A stretch of 64,000 nucleotides of DNA, taken from assembly GCA_019671005.1 (NCBI GenBank), contig CM033745.1, positions 20,202,921-20,266,920 on the forward strand. Reading direction: 5' to 3'. The DNA is from Hibiscus mutabilis. Its lineage: Eukaryota > Streptophyta > Magnoliopsida > Malvales > Malvaceae. The position numbers were made by a program, and so were the translations under genes. This document shows, in pieces, positions 19,976 through 30,847 of the stretch. The notes beneath the pieces were generated by a model. It worked only from the letters and a program-made list of their open reading frames with translations, was not told the DNA's origin and did not search any database. The stretch's first letter is position 1. Each line of letters opens with the position of its first letter.

Positions 19976-22429
19976 ATGGCGAATATAGATATTGATGGAA
20001 TCTTGAAGGAGCAGCCGAACGATGCTCGTATCCCCAAGACCAAAATCGTCTGTACTCTGGGTCCCGCATCACGATCGGTGCCCATGATCGAGAAGCTGCT
20101 GAGGGCTGGGATGAACGTTGCTCGCTTCAATTTCTCCCATGGCAGCCATGAGTATCACCAGGAGACCTTGGACAATCTCAGGGCTGCTATGCATAATACC
20201 GGCATTCTCTGCGCCGTCATGCTCGACACCAAGGTACCATTATCTCCTACTTTTACTATTTTTACATTATCTGTCTCTTTGAATGGGAAAAGAAAATGGG
20301 GGCAGATTAGAGATAATCAAGAATTTTAAGACATTTGACGTTTCTTATTTTATAATTATTTTCGTAGGGTATATTTAATATTTTTCTTTAAGTTTTTTTT
20401 TTGGGGGGGGGGATCAGGACAGATTTAGTGGAGTTTTTTTTGTTAAAATATTGAGATCGGGATCGGGTTCGGGTTATACTTCTATTATGTCGGGATGGGT
20501 TGAATCGGGCTACATTATATTGAAATCGAGGTTGGATTGGGGTCTGTTTGAGATTCCTATTATTCGGGTGAGTTCAGGGCGGCTAAAAATCCACCCATTG
20601 CCATCCCTATACCCTACACTCTGCACCGGAGTTCAAATAACATAGGTCATTTGAATGTCTGGGTTTTATTTTTTATTTGTTCTCAGCTCTTGTAAGGTGT
20701 TTAGTTTCTTTCTTTGAGATGGTAGTTTGTGTTTGATTTGCTTTGTTGTTGTTGCTGCAGGGTCCCGAGATTCTCACTGGATTCCTAAAGGATGGGAAAC
20801 CTGTTCAACTTAAGGAGGGCCAAGAAATTACTGTAACTACTGATTATGACATCAAGGGAGATGAGAATATGATCTCCATGAGCTACAAAAAGTTGGCTGT
20901 TGATCTGAAACCTGGAAGCACCATTTTGTGCGCTGATGGTACGATCACACTAACAGTGTTGGCCTCTGATCCTAGTGCTGGAACCGTGAGATGCCGCTGT
21001 GAGAATACTGCTATGATCAGTGAGCGGAAAAATGTCAACCTTCCTGGTGTTGTGGTGGATCTTCCCACGCTCACGGAGAAGGATAAGGAAGATATCTTAG
21101 GATGGGGAGTTCCCAACAGTATTGATATGATTTCTCTTTCATTTGTACGTAAAGGATCCAATCTTGTTAATGTCCGTAAGGTTCTTGGTTCCCATGCAAA
21201 GCAGATTCAATTGATGTCGAAGGTATATTGTTTCTGTTTTACTGTTGAATTGTGATTATTGATAAGATTCTGTGGTTTCTTTATCCATTGGTACTGTTAA
21301 TTCAATTAGAGTAGGGGCTCCATTATTGTGCTAAATAAGTACATTTTTATTACAACTTGAATGCCTTTATCGCCAGCTTTGCTGTTGTTCGCGTGTCTAG
21401 CAGCACACGAGTTTCATCTTAAGAGAGACCTAGGCTTATGTATTTGTGCCTACGAGAAGCAACTTAAGTTCTCTTTAGTTGTACATTTTACTGTTCTAAT
21501 GTTGTTTATCAATTTCCTATACTTTGATGCCATATTTGACATTGCTTTTGGTTTACCATAAGTCTCCCTTGTTTCCCTTTTTATACTAACAAGTAGTATG
21601 GTGAATGTGATTCTTTTAGGTTGAGAACCAGGAGGGTGTTGTCAACTTTGATGAGATCTTGCGTTAGGCTGATGCATTTATGGTTGCACGTGGTGATCTC
21701 GGAATGGAGATTCCGGTGGAGAAAATCTTCCTAGCCCAGAAGATGATGATATATAAATGTAATCTAGCAGGCAAGCCGTTTGTTACTGCCACCTTAATGC
21801 TTGAATCCATGATCAAGTCTCCAAGGCCAACCCGAGCTGAAGCTACCGATGTTGCTAATGCTGTCCTCGATGGTACGGATTGCGTCATGCTCAGCGGTGA
21901 GAGTGCTGCTGGGGCATACCCAGAGCTCGCTGTGAAGATCATGGCTCGGATTTGTATCGAGGCAGAATCCTCCCTTGACTACGATACAGTCTTTAAAGAA
22001 ATGATCCGATCAATTCCGCTTCCGATGAGTCCATTGGAAAGTCTCGCATCCTCCGCCGTACGAACAGCTAACAAGGCTAAAGCCAAACTCGTTGTTCTAA
22101 CCCGTGGTGGAACAACAGCCAAGTTGATTGCCAAGTACAGACCAGCGGTTCCAATCCTATCAGTGGTTGTCCCGGTATTGACAACTGATTCATTTGATTG
22201 GACCTGCAGTGATGAAGGGCCGGCAAGACATAGTCTGATATATAGGGGCTTGGTTCCTGTACTGGCAAAAGGCTCAGCAAAGGCAACTGATGCTTAATCC
22301 ACCGAGGTTATCTTGGTGGCTGCATTGAAATCTGCTACAGAGAAGGGGCTATGCAAGGCAGGTGATGCCGTTGTTGTACTTCACCGCATAGGTGCGGCTT
22401 CAATTATTAAGATCTGCATTGTGAAGTGA
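19976..22429 (+). pseudogene. Cytosolic pyruvate kinase, three exons, two in-frame stops
   Basis: Pyruvate kinase converts phosphoenolpyruvate and ADP to pyruvate and ATP in glycolysis. Exons 19976-20233, 20761-21222 and 21620-22429 join with GT-AG introns into 510 codons, the usual length of plant cytosolic forms. Conserved blocks are present: MNVARFNFSHGSHEY, the substrate/Mg region ISLSFVRKGS, KVENQEG across the exon 2-3 junction, ARGDLGMEIP and MLSGESAAGAYPE. Two Glu codons have become stops: TAG at 21665-21667 (codon 256) and TAA at 22295-22297 (codon 466). Further unusual changes are Leu for Arg in GPEILTG, Phe for Val in GKPFVTA, and TLMLES where Gln is normal. I infer loss of function, though the open frame elsewhere says the decay is recent. 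An assembly error is the alternative. Confidence 0.85.
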
Positions 22430-22785
22430 TGATATTTTAGAGTCTGCGGCATCCACCGATGAACTTTTAAAATGGTTTATGCTTGTTTTATGTTGTTTTC
22501 ATGATCTTGTATGCTTATTATGCTAAGTTCCAACTTTATTAGAGGGAACAACTAGGTTGTATGGCCGAAACATGGTGGTGTTTTTGTATCTTTATATTTT
22601 AAGATTGCAAGATGAATGATTCACTAAAATAGAAAAGTTAAGATTAGCAAATCTCTCGACTTTCAATCAAGGGTTTTCATTTTTCAAATTGAAAGTGAAA
22701 TTCGAGGATTTGACAATGATTTTAATTTGGTAAAATCAAATGGATTGAATTTTGATTGCAACTGATTAGATCAGGTGTTCTCTTT
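22430..22785 (+). other. 3' flank of pyruvate kinase
   Basis: AT-rich 3' UTR-like sequence. No further gene or repeat is recognised before the hAT-like element. Confidence 0.5.
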
Positions 22786-22793
22786 GATGCAGA

Positions 22794-23353
22794 TAGGGTT
22801 ATAAATAAGACGAGACAGATCACGAGCTATTTGAATTTGACTCGGTCAAAATTTAGTTAAAGCTCGACTCAAGCTCGAACTCAACTTGAATTGTTAACAA
22901 GCCAAACAGAATTATTTGATACCCGACTCGAAAAGCTCGCAAGCTACTCGAAAAATATAACAAACTAAATTTTTTAAATCTAAAATCCTAAACATGAAAC
23001 CCTGAAACATAAGTCCTAAACCCTTACATCTAAATACTAAATTTTAAATCCAACAACCTAAACATCTAAACCTTAAACTAACACCTTAAAGCCTAAAACT
23101 AACAAACTTAAGTTTACACAATTTTATGTATCAATCTTTTTTCATAATAGGGCTTTAAATGAGACGTGACACATCGCAAGCTACTCGTGTCCGACACAAT
23201 CAAAGATCTAACTCGACTCAAGTTCTTAACAAGCCGAATCAAGCTTAAATTTCTCAGGCTCGTTAAAAATTATTCGAACTTGAACTCGAAATCTTAACGA
23301 GCTTAATCGAGCTCACCACTACTCGAGCTCGACTCATCTCGTTTACAGCCCTG
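22794..23353. mobile_element. hAT-like non-autonomous element, composite
   Basis: 560 bp with imperfect terminal inverted repeats TAGGGTTATAAATAAGACGAG (left) and, in reverse complement, CAGGGCTGTAAACGAGATGAG (right). The flanking 8-bp target duplication GATGCAGA (22786-22793, 23354-23361) is perfect, which is the hAT signature. A second left-type end (tagggctttaaatgagacg) occurs inside at 23148, so one copy seems to have inserted in, or been fused to, another. The middle (22970-23110) is a degenerate CCTAAA-type tract. No transposase is encoded. The ctcgagctcgactcg words are typical of this dispersed plant family. Confidence 0.85.
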
Positions 23354-23361
23354 GATGCAGA

Positions 23362-23693
23362 ATTGACAGGTCTAGTTTCATATAAAATGATGGATTCAAT
23401 ACCCATTAAAAATTAGCAAAGCAAAGGTATTTAAGACTGAATTCCCAATGCATTGGAAAACTCATACAGAAAACAAACAAAAGAAAAACGTATATACCAT
23501 GGAGTTAAAAGAAGCAAATAAACAAAACAGCAGATACAAAAACCCAACAAAAAAGAGATTTACAGAAACCCTCATTGTATGTAATGGCACATGGATACTC
23601 CCGCACGCTCCCGAGCTGCGAGTCTAGAAGAAAGCATTTGCACCCTAGTTATGACAAGAAAATCATTTCAAGAGAAAACATGTCTTTTGGTCA
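23362..23693 (-). other. 3' UTR side of the LCB kinase gene
   Basis: AT-rich sequence downstream of the kinase stop codon on the minus strand. No other feature is seen. Confidence 0.5.
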
Positions 23694-26600
23694 TCATACA
23701 TGATGGCCAGGGAATCGACCGATTAATCTGCACTGTTCTGGAAGCAATGACGACACCACTTCTCCGTTGAGGGGGAAAAACTCACCATCGATGCCACAAC
23801 CGTTATGCGTGTGTTTGCCAGCCTTAATTTTAACTGATTTTACCTGTCATTTGTAATAGAAGCCACAGTTAGATGGTTGAAATCATCTGTCTGCAGATAT
23901 TTATGTATACAGGGCCCAGTATTCACTGAGCTAACTGTTGGATTAAAAGTCTATAAAAACACCTATTAATGTGCTTAATGAATCGGAGAGAATGGGGTAG
24001 CTTTCCCTATATAAGAGCACCAACAAACACATGTTCAAACCAGTTGCATTAACAATCTTGAACTTGGATGAACTTTTGTGGGTGCAATGACCAAATTGAT
24101 ACATTTGAAATATAAGAATGTTCATGGAATAAAGGTGTTTACCTTGACATATTCGACGTATGGCAGTGAAAGGTGTTTACCCATCTGTAGAAGCAAGAAA
24201 AATCTGATCAACCGAAGCCGCCCACTCCCATGAACTAAGAGCATATCCATGGTGTTGTCATCATGTTCAGCTTTTGGAGCCACCACCTGAGAACTCTGCA
24301 CCGTTCTGCATGCATGGTTGCACACAAGGATGCCAAGAAATGGTCCCTTAGTTGCATTCCATTTATCTTCGAATCTTGGGGCAACTTCCGTGTTTATTCC
24401 TGACTCAACATCATTTTGTGGCCCTGGTAACTCAATTGGATTTTCCTTATCCCAAATAGCTTCAGTCTCCCATTTTGGTTCAGCATCCCAAATTGGACCT
24501 GGATCAGACAATGTCGAAGATATATCCTCTCTATCATTTGTTGCGGCATTACCCCAAGAACATCTAGAAGGATCAGGTGCTGCCGTCAATCCACTCCATC
24601 CTTTATCTGTCCTAGATTTGGATCTGGTCCTTCGCCAATTTGGAGTTGTTGAGAGTGGTAACTGAGGGTGAATAACTTCAGGTTCAGCTGTTACATTGCT
24701 TCTCCCAGATGACAATCGTTTAGTCTTTGGATCAAGGCCACGCACATATTCAGATGGTTCAGTGCTGGCATGAGTGCTACATGTGTCCACCTCACCTATG
24801 GACACTCGGCTAGGAGTCATTATTGAATCAATACTAGATAAACTAGAGGCTCTGGGAATGCCATCTGTGTTTGACCTCCTCATAATGTCGGTATACAGAT
24901 CTGACATGTCGACTGCCTCCCTATCAGTAGAGATTTTACCTTCTCGATCCTCTTTTGCTGCTGGAAGGTACTCCACTTCATAGTTGTAGGTTGGCAAGCA
25001 CAATAACTTTATGAACCCCGCAACAAAATATCGTAGTGGACCAAATCGTTTCTGATATTTCTCAGAGAGTTCTAAGACTGCAAAACATGAGAAAAAGATA
25101 AAACATACAGTTTAGGTGACAATAAAAGGAAAATAGCATGGAGATGCTTTATGCAGCAGCATATATACACTCATAAAAGGTTTTCTTGATTCGAACATTC
25201 TACATATATGCCTTCCTAAAAATCTAATGTGCCTTAGGCAACTTAAAACCAAAAGGTTCAAACAAAAGTCGCAAAGATGGCTAGTGTAGTAGAAGTTCTG
25301 ACTTGATTTCAAACATAGGCACAAACTTATGACAATGGGAAAAGAGTGAAGGATGAAGTACAGAAATAGCTTTTTTCTGAACCCAAGGAATGCGGAAAAG
25401 ATGAAAAGGAAAATCATTCACCCTTCTAAAAGCCAGTTGCATGAATGCCACATATATGAGAATGAATGCTCAAATCGTTCTAAAGGACTAGTCAGTAGGT
25501 GTTAACTCACACTCAAAATCCAGGCATCATAGCAAGTATTATTCAGGCACAATTTGAGATGCCAAGGTATGCTAGATTGAAGCATCAAAACACATTTCAA
25601 GAGAACAGAGGTTAACTGGATATAGAAACCAACCGAATATTATTGTGTTAACCAGGATCACCAATACATACCGTCACTGACAAAACCATAATAAGAGACG
25701 ATCATCCCAAAGTGAATAACACCAGTCTGAATCCACTCAACAGCAAAAACATCTATAGCAGTTAGACCTCCCTGACACCAACAAGAGCTCAATTGTAAGG
25801 AAACAAAAAGGCAAGTAGGAACTTGATACAACTATAAGAAGAATGTGTGGTTTTCACAATGTGTTTGGGTGTTAACCAATTTCAGATGCATGGATAAAAA
25901 TGGTGTTGAAAAACACTACAAATCAATCTCTAGAATTAGTAACAGAATAACCAGCATGCAAGCAAATCTCTGTCTTGAATACCAAGTAGCATTACCTTCA
26001 CAATAGAAATCGCAGCAGAGACCGGATCTCTAACTCCAAGAACAGTCCAAGCTAATGAATTATCAGACCCTGCTGGTATAATTCCAATAGGTATAGAAAT
26101 TCCTTCTTTCTGATTGTCTCTACTGAGCAGACCATTTAGAACCTACACATTTATAATAATCAAGTAACTTAATGATATAAACAGAAACACCAGCAGAATA
26201 CATAATAAAACTCGACACCCAAAGAACAAGGAAGCTTTACATTCTAAACCGATGCTTCCAGTACCATAAAATCCTCACCCGTCCCCTACAATGGAGATCA
26301 AAAATCTGATGATGGTAAAGTGCTGCCGGTCTCGGAAGGAATTATAGTAGAATGCAAGCAGGATACAGTTCAAAGTTAAAAAGCCTTAAACTTCCCCATC
26401 AACTTTTGAAGAGGAAGATGACAATGAAAAAGAGCAGGATGTAGGTGGCAATTATTCAAGCAAACAGTAAAGTGAAGGGAACATATAGCTTGTTTGATGA
26501 TGATGACTTTTAGTTACGGTGATCGATCTTTGAAATATATTAAGAAATTGATTACACAGAACAATCATTTGAAGTTATTAAATGTTCAATATTTATATGC

Positions 26601-28351
26601 ACCTTATTTCACTTGGGCAAGTGATTTTCTTGCACCTTGGACGATATAAGGGTCCTAGTGCCTAGATTTTTATTGAATCCTTGACAAAAATTGACCGAAA
26701 GATTCTCTAGAAAAAAATAAAGAGGAAACAAGAATCAGAATTTAACCAAAGTTGACATGTCTAACCTCATTGATGATCCCATCACCACCAACACATATTA
26801 TTCCTGAAAGGAAGTAGAGTGGTTTAGATTAATGTTAAAGAATAAGATGATAGTGACAATCATTAAAAACATAAGCAAAACTAGAACAAGTAATTAAACA
26901 TTCAGGTAGTACTACCATCAGGGCATGTGCTGATATCAACAGTAGATGCCAGCTTTTTAGCATGGCCGGCAGACGTTGTTTTGACTACCTCCAATTTAAA
27001 TCCAGCAAGCTGTCACGGTTTGCATATACAAAGTGAAAGTTCAATACAGCCCACGAAAGTCCAAAATAATTTATTCTTACTATTATACAAGAATAACAGG
27101 AGAAAGGGAAAAAGGCATATACCCAGTGAAAGTAGCAAAATTTTATAGAAAAATAAATAAAGCACAAAACAAAATATTATTATCAAGAGCTTAAATTGCA
27201 GATTCATAAGATACAGAGAAAAATCAATACAAGTTCACCTAAGAGAAAAGCACATGAACTTTATTCATTTTATGGGTTGATTAGGTGAACGGGAAAAGAA
27301 CTACAAACTAACAACAGAAAATATGATTAAGGACATCCTATTCAACGTATCAAATCCATAAATAATGAGGAACAATCAAAAGTAGAATCTATACAAACTG
27401 GTAAGGGAAAGGATACAGAACACACCTTAAATATTGGTTCCACAATTCCATGGAAAACTTTAGTAGAACGACCCCGACCTGACCTTGGATTCAATATCAC
27501 AAGCATTTTTGGTGGATTCTTGCATCTGAACACGAGCTCCGGAGGAGTATCCACCGGAAACAATTCAGAAGAAGCTTGCTTCTTCGAAGAAACTAAAGGG
27601 TGAGGCAAACAATTGATGTAACAATGTAGATCAGCAAACCCACCAACCCATTGAACTGCCTCTTCTACACTAGAAGTCAAGAAACGAAAATCCTTCCGGC
27701 TTCTCTTCGGTTTAATAAAACGCGAAAAGCCATAAGCACCCTTTTTGAGAGGGTAAGAGTGCACAGTAAAATGTCTAACACCAACATTGTAGGATACCTG
27801 TCAAGATAAAGATACTGAACAGACTGACTACAAACTAAAACCCAAAAATAAATCTTATCAATTGGAATGATCTATTCCAGAGATTAAATGTTTACCGAGA
27901 TGACATCATCAAGAGACAATACATGTGAACCCCAAACCAATGCCTTGCTAGTGAGTTTAGCAGTAACAGCTTCTTGGTTGCCTGTATCAGAAGGAGAATC
28001 CTGCTCTAAATCGGAGGAATTATTATTATTTGGGACACTCTTTCTCTTATCCAAAACAAGCTTCCCCGAGTAAACTGCATAGCCAAGCAAATCGGATTTT
28101 TCATCCCCTCCGCCAATATCGACTCGATGGTCTTCCCTTTGAGATTTATCAGTTTGATTGTCCGTGATAGGGCCTTCGCTGCGTTTGGAGAAAGCTTTGG
28201 ACTTCTTAGTACGTTTCTCCGGGAACACAATCGAGGAAGTGTGGGTCGCTATTTGCGAGCACAAGCTCAGCCGCCTCGATGACTGCGGAGACAACGGCGG
28301 CACTCTCACTGACGAACTATTACTACTCGAGAAGCTCCCACTCTGCTGCAT
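23694..28351 (-). CDS. LCBK1: Sphingoid long-chain-base kinase (diacylglycerol kinase catalytic family)
   Basis: It phosphorylates free sphingoid bases to long-chain-base phosphates, which in plants act in stomatal and stress signalling. Eight exons (28351-27896, 27797-27426, 27009-26916, 26803-26766, 26142-25996, 25771-25672, 25077-24143, 23843-23694) join in frame with GT-AG introns into 763 codons, the length I recall for Arabidopsis LCBK1. Signature motifs are the nucleotide-binding NPRSGRG at residues 255-261, GGDGIINE at 313-320 and PAGSDN at 343-348. A long Ser/Pro-rich insertion (about residues 430-600) separates the halves of the kinase fold. The C-terminus ends CRLIGRFPGHHV. No stop or frameshift was found. 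Neighbouring pyruvate kinase is convergent and unrelated. Confidence 0.93.
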
Positions 28352-28760
28352 ATCCGTTCAGCCGCTTCTGCTCCGTAATTGCCACCGCCGAATTCCACAA
28401 CCACGGAGTATAAATAAAATAGATGAAGACATACAAAACAAAAAACTTTTTTTAACTTATTCTTGTGATGACGATCGGAGTTCGAATTACGATCGGTGGT
28501 CTCCCCCAAGCGCGATCCTTAGCATCAGTCAGATCAAGCTCACGACTTTCAAATTTTAGTTTCAAAAAAGAAAAAAAAAACTTGTAATCGAAATTTGGAG
28601 AGACAGAAAGGGTTGAAGGAGATGAATTGGGAATTGGGGATTGGAATGAAAATGGAAACTCACCTGAAAAAGCAAGAACCCTGAATTCTGCCGGAATGAG
28701 TTAGGTGTGGATAAAGCGGATTGGTTGATTGACACTCGAGGAGAAAAAAAAAGAAACCAG
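28352..28760 (-). promoter_or_regulatory. 5' UTR and promoter side of LCB kinase, probable leader intron
   Basis: A strong donor (minus strand cag|gtgagt) at 28663 and an acceptor (gagcag|aag) at 28377, just upstream of the ATG, suggest a leader intron of about 290 bp. This is inferred from splice-site shape only. No clear TATA box is seen. Confidence 0.45.
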
Positions 28761-28794
28761 CTTTGCCTCTTTGGTCTCTTTCTATTTAATTTTG

Positions 28795-29135
28795 GCTTAA
28801 TGGCAAAATGAATACCTAAATTATCATGTTTTTTTTAAGTATTTAATTTTTTTATATCTTTATAAGTGTTTAAATTATTATATTTTTTAGGTGTTTAAAT
28901 TTTTTATTTTTTAAATGTTTAAATTATTATTATTATTTTAAAATAACACTTTTTAATAAAAATAATTATTTGAGTATTTATTTTGACCAAAAAATTATAA
29001 TTTGAACACTTAAAAAATTTAAACACTTAATAAAAAGAAATAGTTTAAAAACTTAAAAAACTAAAAAAAATAACACTTTAAAAAATAGAATAATTTAAAC
29101 ATTTATTTTAATACTAAACCTTTAATTTTTGGTCA
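28795..29135. repeat. AT-rich block of inverted taaatgtttaaatt words
   Basis: The left half repeats aagtgtttaaattatta-type words and the right half repeats their reverse complements (aatttaaacacttaa), so the block folds on itself. It looks like an old MITE with expanded short repeats. No target duplication could be fixed. Confidence 0.55.
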
Positions 29136-29457
29136 AAGAAATATACACACGGTGAACCTACTTTTTCTTTGTTTCTTTTTTTATTTGTGTATATTTTACT
29201 CAACCACGTATGATTGCTCCTTCCAAAAAACTGGATTAAATATTATTACTTTCTTGTTAGGATGGGTAATAAAATAAATAAATAAAAATAGAAAATGATG
29301 CATTTGCAAGTCTTATCCATATCGCAGGCATTTTGACTGAAATTTAGGAAGAAATAGAAATGAATTCGGAAATAAAGGAAAACCATAGATTTTTAACTTT
29401 TGAGCTACAAAACATTTATTGTCTTACCATAAATAGGTATATGTTTAATTTTTTTTT
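29136..29457. other. AT-rich intergenic DNA
   Basis: Nothing recognisable beyond simple AT-rich runs. Confidence 0.5.
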
Positions 29458-30219
29458 GGCTTAAAGGGGTAGAAGACTCCGGAATTTTTATAAAACAAAA
29501 TTAAATTTTTAAAATTTTTTACACTCTTTTAAACTAAGAAATTTAATCAATTAAGGTACTAAATCAAAAAAAATAGTCAATTAACTCTTTTGACCAGTTT
29601 TGACCATTAAATATTCACAGTTTTTTCTTCATATATTACCAAAATATTATGAGAAAAAGTTTGATACACAGTGCGTGTAAACAAATGTTTACACGTGCTT
29701 TTCAAATTTAGGGGTTATGGGTTTAGTTCAGGGTTAAAATTTTAGGGGTTTAAGTGGTAGGGTTTTGAATTTAAGGTTCTTGTTTATAATTTAGGGTTTA
29801 TGGTTTAGGTTTTAGGGTATTAGGGTTAGAAATTTAAATTTTTTATTTTATAAGGTAAAAACACAGGCTTGTGTAAAATTAGTTTTACACAGCCTGTGTA
29901 TCAAAGTTTTACCCAAACATTATACAATACAGTTCTTTCATATTGCATTTACAAAAAAAAATTCAAAAAGTATTTTTTTTATAAATTTTATAAGTTTTTT
30001 AGAATTTTTAGAACATTTAAAGAATTTTTTAAATAAAATTAAAATTTTGAAAATTTTCAAATGGAAACACTTTAAATAGAGCACTACAACAATGGGTTGA
30101 AAAAACTGTTCAGATTTAATGGTCAAAATTGGTCAAATAACTTAATTGATTAATTTTTTTAGTTCAAAGGGATTAATTGATTATTTTTAAAGTTCAAGGG
30201 TTTCTTACACTCTTAAGCC
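29458..30219. mobile_element. TIR element with long imperfect arms, itself interrupted
   Basis: Left arm 29458-29630 and right arm 30090-30219 are inverted copies. ggcttaa starts both arms, and both contain aatcaattaa, gaccattaaat and gaccagttttgacc-like text. The arms are about 130-170 bp. A second MITE (29651-29914) sits between them. Both outer edges abut poly-T runs, so a target duplication cannot be trusted. Confidence 0.6.
29651..29914. mobile_element. MITE, probably MULE-like, nested
   Basis: Terminal inverted repeats are gagaaaaagtttgatacacag (trimmed: AAAAGTTTGATACACAG) on the left and its near complement on the right, 264 bp in total. The flanking 9-mers aaatattat (29642-29650) and aaacattat (29915-29923) differ at one base, the size expected of Mutator-type insertion. 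The core is a degenerate TTTAGGG-like tract. No coding. Confidence 0.7.
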
Positions 30220-30599
30220 TATTTTTTTTTACGTTTTGATTACGTGTATACATTTACAGATAAAATTATTCAAAGATATAATATTTATTTTAAAATAAAC
30301 GTGTTGCCAATGTGCCTTGTTATTATAGTATGTATTTTATAACGTTTTGATTACGAGACTTGACGTTTATTTTGTCAAGACACGTGATATTTTCTTGGTG
30401 AGGTTGTTTCGGAAAACGTCAACGGAATCCACTCTAGAGATCTGGTTCAAGTGATTTAGAAATATATTTGAGGGTGGACACAAATAAAATCTCAAAATTT
30501 CAATGTCGACACAAGTCTTAAATATTACAGAAATTTAAGGACTAATCATAAAAATTAAGAACATTGAGGGAAAATGTGTGAACCTAAAAAAAAATCAGG
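30220..30599. other. Intergenic DNA
   Basis: AT-rich single-copy-looking sequence. No feature is recognised. Confidence 0.45.
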
Positions 30600-30847
30600 G
30601 TGAGCACGCCCCCACCCACAAGTTTTTTCTTTGTTTTTGTGGTTCGTTTTATTTGTCGTTTTAGTATGATTTCAGCTTATCTTAGCAGTCGTTTAATGCT
30701 CATACCGAGATCTCCATGGTGTTAGTTTCTGATTTTGATTCCGTCTGTTGTCATAGAAAGATAGATCCTCATTTGGTTGATGGTTGTTTGTCGATGTAAT
30801 CAGACCTAGATAGCGGAGCAATATGCTTGATAGTTTGGTTCGCTCAC
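30600..30847 (+). mobile_element. LINE 3' tail fragment, left part
   Basis: Text such as gttttagtatgatttcagc, continuing after the LTR array at 48384-48617 and ending in a short poly-A, resembles the 3' untranslated tail of plant L1-type LINEs. No ORF remains. Identification is by tail style only. Confidence 0.5.
30843..30847. repeat. Target-site duplication of the triple-LTR array, left copy (ctcac)
   Basis: ctcac abuts TG of LTR A and recurs directly after LTR C at 48379-48383. Confidence 0.88.

Noticed and set aside
21665..21667. TAG in pyruvate kinase as a recoded codon
   Set aside because: A second stop (22295) and several substitutions at fixed residues favour decay; no recoding signal is known for this gene.
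24122..25003. 293-codon ORF as a separate gene
   Set aside because: It is exon 7 of the LCB kinase plus intron read-through; splice sites and phase join it to its neighbours.
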